DNA of 64,000 bases from an uncultured Lachnospiraceae bacterium (GTDB lineage Bacteria > Bacillota > Clostridia > Lachnospirales > Lachnospiraceae): assembly GCA_910585345.1 (NCBI GenBank), contig CAJUDS010000014.1, positions 1-64,000 on the forward strand, read 5' to 3'. This document shows positions 61,491 to 64,000 of this stretch, in pieces. The position numbers and the translations under genes were made by a program. The notes below the pieces were generated by a model. It saw only the letters and a list, made by a program, of their open reading frames with translations. It searched no databases and was not told the origin of the DNA. Within the stretch, counting starts at the first letter, position 1, and every line of letters starts with the position of its first letter.

Positions 61491-61587
61491 GTGGTTTATC
61501 ATTATCCTTGCTTCCGATGGCGTATCCTAGACCGAAGCAGGTCAGGCATAAGCCAAGCACTGAAATCAATCCTTCAATCTTCAACAT
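61483..61587 (-). CDS. Small hydrophobic type I toxin-like peptide (34 aa)
   Basis: MLKIEGLISVLGLCLTCFGL followed by GYAIGSKDNDKPQK: one membrane helix, then a charged tail, the pattern of holin-like TxpA/BsrG-type toxins common in Firmicutes. GGAGGG lies 8 bases before the ATG. The predicted promoter (TTGTAG, 17 bases, TAATAT) is roughly 120 bases upstream near 61700-61730. A 5' hairpin contains CCCTCC, complementary to this ribosome site. The antisense RNA overlaps the 3' end. Confidence 0.75.
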   Translation of the reverse strand: MLKIEGLISVLGLCLTCFGLGYAIGSKDNDKPQK

Positions 61588-61636
61588 CCACTTGGCCCTC
61601 CTTTTCTAGATTCCTGCAGGCAGGTTTCTATGTAAT

Positions 61637-61657
61637 CGGAGGGTCACAGTCCCTCCG
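61637..61657 (-). promoter_or_regulatory. 5' hairpin of the toxin mRNA
   Basis: CGGAGGG/CCCTCCG, 7 bp with a 7-nt loop. CCCTCC could instead pair with the toxin ribosome site GGAGGG (61601-61596), so the leader may switch between a free and a blocked start. Confidence 0.55.
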
Positions 61658-61814
61658 CAGAAGAACCAGCCGCCTACCGTTATGGCAGTACCCGTATGAA
61701 TATATTATCAAAAAATGTCGGGCGCTACAAGATAGTTTCCGGCTTTTTTAGTTTCCGCTTGCTATCCCGCCAAAACAGAGGTAAGCTACGACACCACGGA
61801 AGGAGGGATTGGAT

Positions 61815-61925
61815 TTGTCAAAAGAAATCCGGCTGCTGATCGACCGCTACATCAGCGAGCAGAACGCGCTCGGCTCCCGGTATAGGATGCTCGCCTACCT
61901 GCTTGCGTTTTCCGACTGCTACACC
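61815..61925 (+). pseudogene. 5' fragment of an unidentified gene
   Basis: AGGAGG is followed by TTG and about 36 protein-like codons (SKEIRLLIDRYISEQNALGS, then RYRMLAYLLAFSDCY). Downstream the frame is Ser/Pro/Thr-rich nonsense because it becomes antisense to the response-regulator fragment. The first part thus looks like a truncated gene start, perhaps from a mobile element. Family not recognised. Confidence 0.5.
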
Positions 61926-62050
61926 CCCGCAATGCCGCATCCCAGCACCGCCACCGCATCCAGGAGCGTCCCCTCCGGGTCATCTTTTTCTATTAGTCCC
62001 TTTATCTGTTCACGGATGATCTTCCCATCATCACATATGGCTATATTCAA
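61919..62050 (-). pseudogene. 5' fragment of a LytTR-type response regulator
   Basis: AGGTGG then TTG, reading LNIAICDDGKIIREQIKGLI followed by EKDDP, the N-terminus of an AgrA/LytTR receiver with its acidic pair. After about 26 residues it continues into unrelated sequence (TLLDAVAVLGCGIAGV) and stops at 61919. The rest of the receiver and the DNA-binding domain are missing. A short peptide end (LPVGTLFLWEMNCRW) overlaps just upstream and may be the tail of the gene formerly before it. Confidence 0.6.
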
Positions 62051-62193
62051 TCTTACCACCTGCAATTCATTTCCCATAAGAATAGCGTTCCCACGGGCAG
62101 TTTTTCTACTTTTTATATCGGCAGAATTTCTATATAGTCTTGTCTCTTTATGTTTGTTCCCTTATCCAGTAATGAAATACACTTCTCCTGCAA

Positions 62194-63540
62194 TCACGCA
62201 TAATGGTACCTATCTTTATTCTGATAAAGAAAAGCCAAAGCCACCACCATTGTAAGCAGCTCCGCAATCGGTACTGCCAGCCATACCCCCGTCACTCCCA
62301 TAAATTCCGGCAGTATCAGCAGCAACACAAATATCAGCCCAAATGTCCGCAGAAAGGATAATACCGCTGACAGCTTCCCATTTGACAGCGCAGTGAATGT
62401 AGCTGAAGTAAAAATATTCATCCCACAAAATAGAAAACTGCATGGGAATATCAAAAAACCTCTTCGTGCAATCTCATAAACGTGCGTCCCCTTCTCCGAA
62501 AAAAGGCTGACCAGCGGGGAGCCAAAGGCAATAGCCATTCCAAAAATAACGATAGAGACCAGGATCATAAACCGCATACAAACAGAAAATACCTTTTTTA
62601 ATCGGCCATTGTCCTGTTTCCCATAATTATAGCTGATAACAGGCGCTACTCCCATCGAAAATCCTATGTAAAGCGCAGTCAGCAGGAACTGTGTATAAAT
62701 GATGATCGTAATGGCTGCCACGCCATCCTCACCGAGCAGATTCATCATGGTCCTGTTAAAAAGGAAGGTGGTCACCGCAGCGGCTCCCTGGCTTACCATT
62801 TCTGAAAAACCGTTTGCACAGCTCCCTGCCAGAACGGTAATATCTATAACAGGCCTCCTGAACTGCAGGCTGCCATTTCCCGCCGTGAAAAACAGGATCC
62901 CCGCCACTGCCGGTATCAGGTATCCGATTCCCGTTCCTAATGCCGCCCCTTTGATCCCCATCTGCAGGGGAACCATAAAAATATAATCAAACAGGATATT
63001 GGCTGCTCCCGCGCTTATCCCAAGCGCCATTCCCAATCCGGGGCGTCCCGCCGTTACAATCAGGTTTTGGAAAAGGACCTGCAGCATACTTGCAGGCGTA
63101 AACAGGAGCAGGATGGACAGATATTCCTTACAATACGGAAATAAAATCCCGCTTGCACCAAGCCCCCGAATCATATTGTCTATTAATGCAGTCCCCAAAA
63201 CCGTAATGATCACTCCAAACAAAGCACCCGCACCGATGATCAGTGTAAAATCCTGTGATGCCCTCACAGTCTCCCCTGCCCCCATCTTCCTGGCGACAAT
63301 GGCACTCCCCCCTGTGGCAAGCATGGTTCCAATCCCTACAATCAAATTGATCACCGGACATACGATGTTGAGCGCCGACAGCGCATTGGTGCCTACAAAC
63401 CGTGCCACAAAAATTGTATCAACAATCGTATACAGCCCCATGAGCAGCATCATTATGATTGTTGGAAGCGCGAATTTCAGCAGCGACTTTATATCAAAGT
63501 CCCGCGAAAGTGGATTTTCTTCTGCCAGTGTTTCATTCAT
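62194..63540 (-). CDS. MATE-family efflux transporter
   Basis: 448 aa from ATG 63540 with GGAGG upstream; the longer frame reads through the tandem repeats and is rejected. Twelve helices expected. Starts NPLSRDFDIKSLLKFALPTI, has MGLYTIVDTIFVARFVGTNA and in the second half SEMVSQGAAAVTTFLFNRTM. MepA-like by appearance. Its start overlaps the acetyltransferase stop by 8 bases, suggesting coupling. Confidence 0.93.
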   Translation of the reverse strand: MNETLAEENPLSRDFDIKSLLKFALPTIIMMLLMGLYTIVDTIFVARFVGTNALSALNIVCPVINLIVGIGTMLATGGSAIVARKMGAGETVRASQDFTLIIGAGALFGVIITVLGTALIDNMIRGLGASGILFPYCKEYLSILLLFTPASMLQVLFQNLIVTAGRPGLGMALGISAGAANILFDYIFMVPLQMGIKGAALGTGIGYLIPAVAGILFFTAGNGSLQFRRPVIDITVLAGSCANGFSEMVSQGAAAVTTFLFNRTMMNLLGEDGVAAITIIIYTQFLLTALYIGFSMGVAPVISYNYGKQDNGRLKKVFSVCMRFMILVSIVIFGMAIAFGSPLVSLFSEKGTHVYEIARRGFLIFPCSFLFCGMNIFTSATFTALSNGKLSAVLSFLRTFGLIFVLLLILPEFMGVTGVWLAVPIAELLTMVVALAFLYQNKDRYHYA

Positions 63541-64000
63541 GCTCCGTGCCCTCCGTTTCTTCTTTCCGTAATATATGATTACAGGGTTCGCGAAGCGGTT
63601 CCTGTAATACCTGACTACAGAAACCAGCTTTTGGTTCCTGTAATACTTGACTACAGAAACCAGCTTTTGGTTTTTGTAATACTTGACTACAGAAACCAGC
63701 TTTTGGTTTCTGTAATACTTGACTACAGAAACCAGCTTTTGGTTTCTGCAATACTTGACTACTGAAACCAGCTTTTGGTTTCTGTAGTATAAAACGCTGT
63801 GTCGGATACCCAAACTCGACCAGCAGTTCCGCTTCGGCAAAGCCAAGGCTTTTGATTGTATTCCGGTGTCCGGTATCAGCCTTGTCACCCTCCCTGAAAG
63901 TCGTGACGGTGATTGCTTCGGAGCATACCAGTTCGCGCAGCGCTTTTTCACAGAATGCTTTTGCTATTCCCTTATTCCGGTATTGCGGATGCACACCCAG
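63533..64000 (-). CDS. GNAT acetyltransferase, 5' end outside window, with repeat-derived tail
   Basis: The visible part begins LGVHPQYRNKGIAKAFCEKA, the acetyl-CoA binding motif A of GNAT enzymes, then SEAITVTTFREGDKADTGHR and FAEAELLVEFGYPTQRF, which completes the fold. After that the frame continues through the 36-bp tandem repeats as five LQKPKAGFCSQV-like units and ends EETEGTEHE. The tail is thus added by a DNA repeat. Substrate unknown. The gene continues beyond the window edge. Confidence 0.82.
   Translation of the reverse strand: MGVHPQYRNKGIAKAFCEKALRELVCSEAITVTTFREGDKADTGHRNTIKSLGFAEAELLVEFGYPTQRFILQKPKAGFSSQVLQKPKAGFCSQVLQKPKAGFCSQVLQKPKAGFCSQVLQEPKAGFCSQVLQEPLREPCNHILRKEETEGTEHE
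63579..63794 (-). repeat. 36-bp tandem repeats, each with a hairpin
   Basis: Five near-identical 36-bp units start at 63615, 63651, 63687, 63723 and 63759; a degenerate sixth unit starts at 63579. Each contains TACAGAAACCA and TGGTTTCTGTA (11-bp arms) around a 5-nt loop GCTTT, with a short spacer. The unit length is a multiple of three, so both the acetyltransferase frame and another frame stay open through the array. Confidence 0.88.

Noticed and set aside
63579..63794. CRISPR array
   Set aside because: The 36-bp units are contiguous tandem repeats with no variable spacers and no cas genes nearby, so this is not a CRISPR.

Overview
The window looks like a chromosomal segment of a Gram-positive anaerobe of the Clostridia, most likely family Lachnospiraceae. 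The evidence is the gene content: a T-box-controlled aspS-gatCAB operon, a ptb-buk pair for butyrate formation, a RibU-type ECF component, LL-diaminopimelate aminotransferase, NitR-like ANTAR control next to glnA, an LTA-synthase-like phosphoglycerol transferase, and several families typical of Lachnospiraceae (DUF1700, DUF975, DUF1848, DUF6020, DUF6106). Genes mostly start at strong AGGAGG-type ribosome binding sites and TTGACA/TATAAT-type promoters. I see no tRNA or rRNA genes, complete insertion sequence, prophage or CRISPR array. Family names come from recognising sequence features by eye; no database search was run.

Layout. 0-3 kb: a partial gene, a small Asn-rich protein, a two-gene membrane/regulatory operon divergent from a MerR regulator, and a small HTH protein. 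3-5.5 kb: guaB, then about 1 kb without genes that holds two inverted copies of a palindromic repeat. 5.5-11.5 kb: aspS-gatC-gatA-gatB-DUF6106 behind a T-box. 11.5-14.3 kb: a 918-residue anchored surface protein. 14.5-18.3 kb: secA and prfB, the latter with a programmed frameshift at an unusual UAA. 18.4-20.6 kb: ptb-buk. 20.6-28.3 kb: a leftward run of LuxR, MotA-like, HD, micro-protein, aldo/keto reductase, MATE, RibU and Tex genes. 28.5-30.3 kb: a rightward trio with a putative metallopeptidase. 30.3-33.8 kb: dapF-dapL followed by a frameshifted sugar kinase. 33.9-36.4 kb: an AraC regulator divergent from an alcohol dehydrogenase, with three operator-like repeats between them. 36.4-38.6 kb: glnA and its ANTAR partner. 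38.7-41.2 kb: MarR-DUF1848-mutM. 41.2-50.2 kb: envelope and housekeeping genes including nadE, hslO and hisC. 50.2-58.6 kb: a cell-envelope block (DUF6020, YfhO, LTA synthase-like protein, and two divergent paralogous secreted proteins). 58.6-64 kb: MATE, Rrf2, an orphan Vsr endonuclease, a probable type I toxin-antitoxin module, broken gene remnants, another MATE, and an acetyltransferase whose 3' end is extended by 36-bp tandem repeats.

How the parts fit. The core operons cover purine synthesis (guaB), aspartate/asparagine charging (aspS-gatCAB), protein export (secA), translation termination (prfB), energy metabolism (ptb-buk), nitrogen assimilation (glnA) and lysine/peptidoglycan precursors (dapF-dapL). 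The least explained items are the covarying palindromic repeat at 4.8-5.4 kb, the toxin-antitoxin module at 61.4-61.7 kb, the 36-bp repeat at 63.6 kb, and the paired secreted proteins beside the phosphoglycerol transferase.
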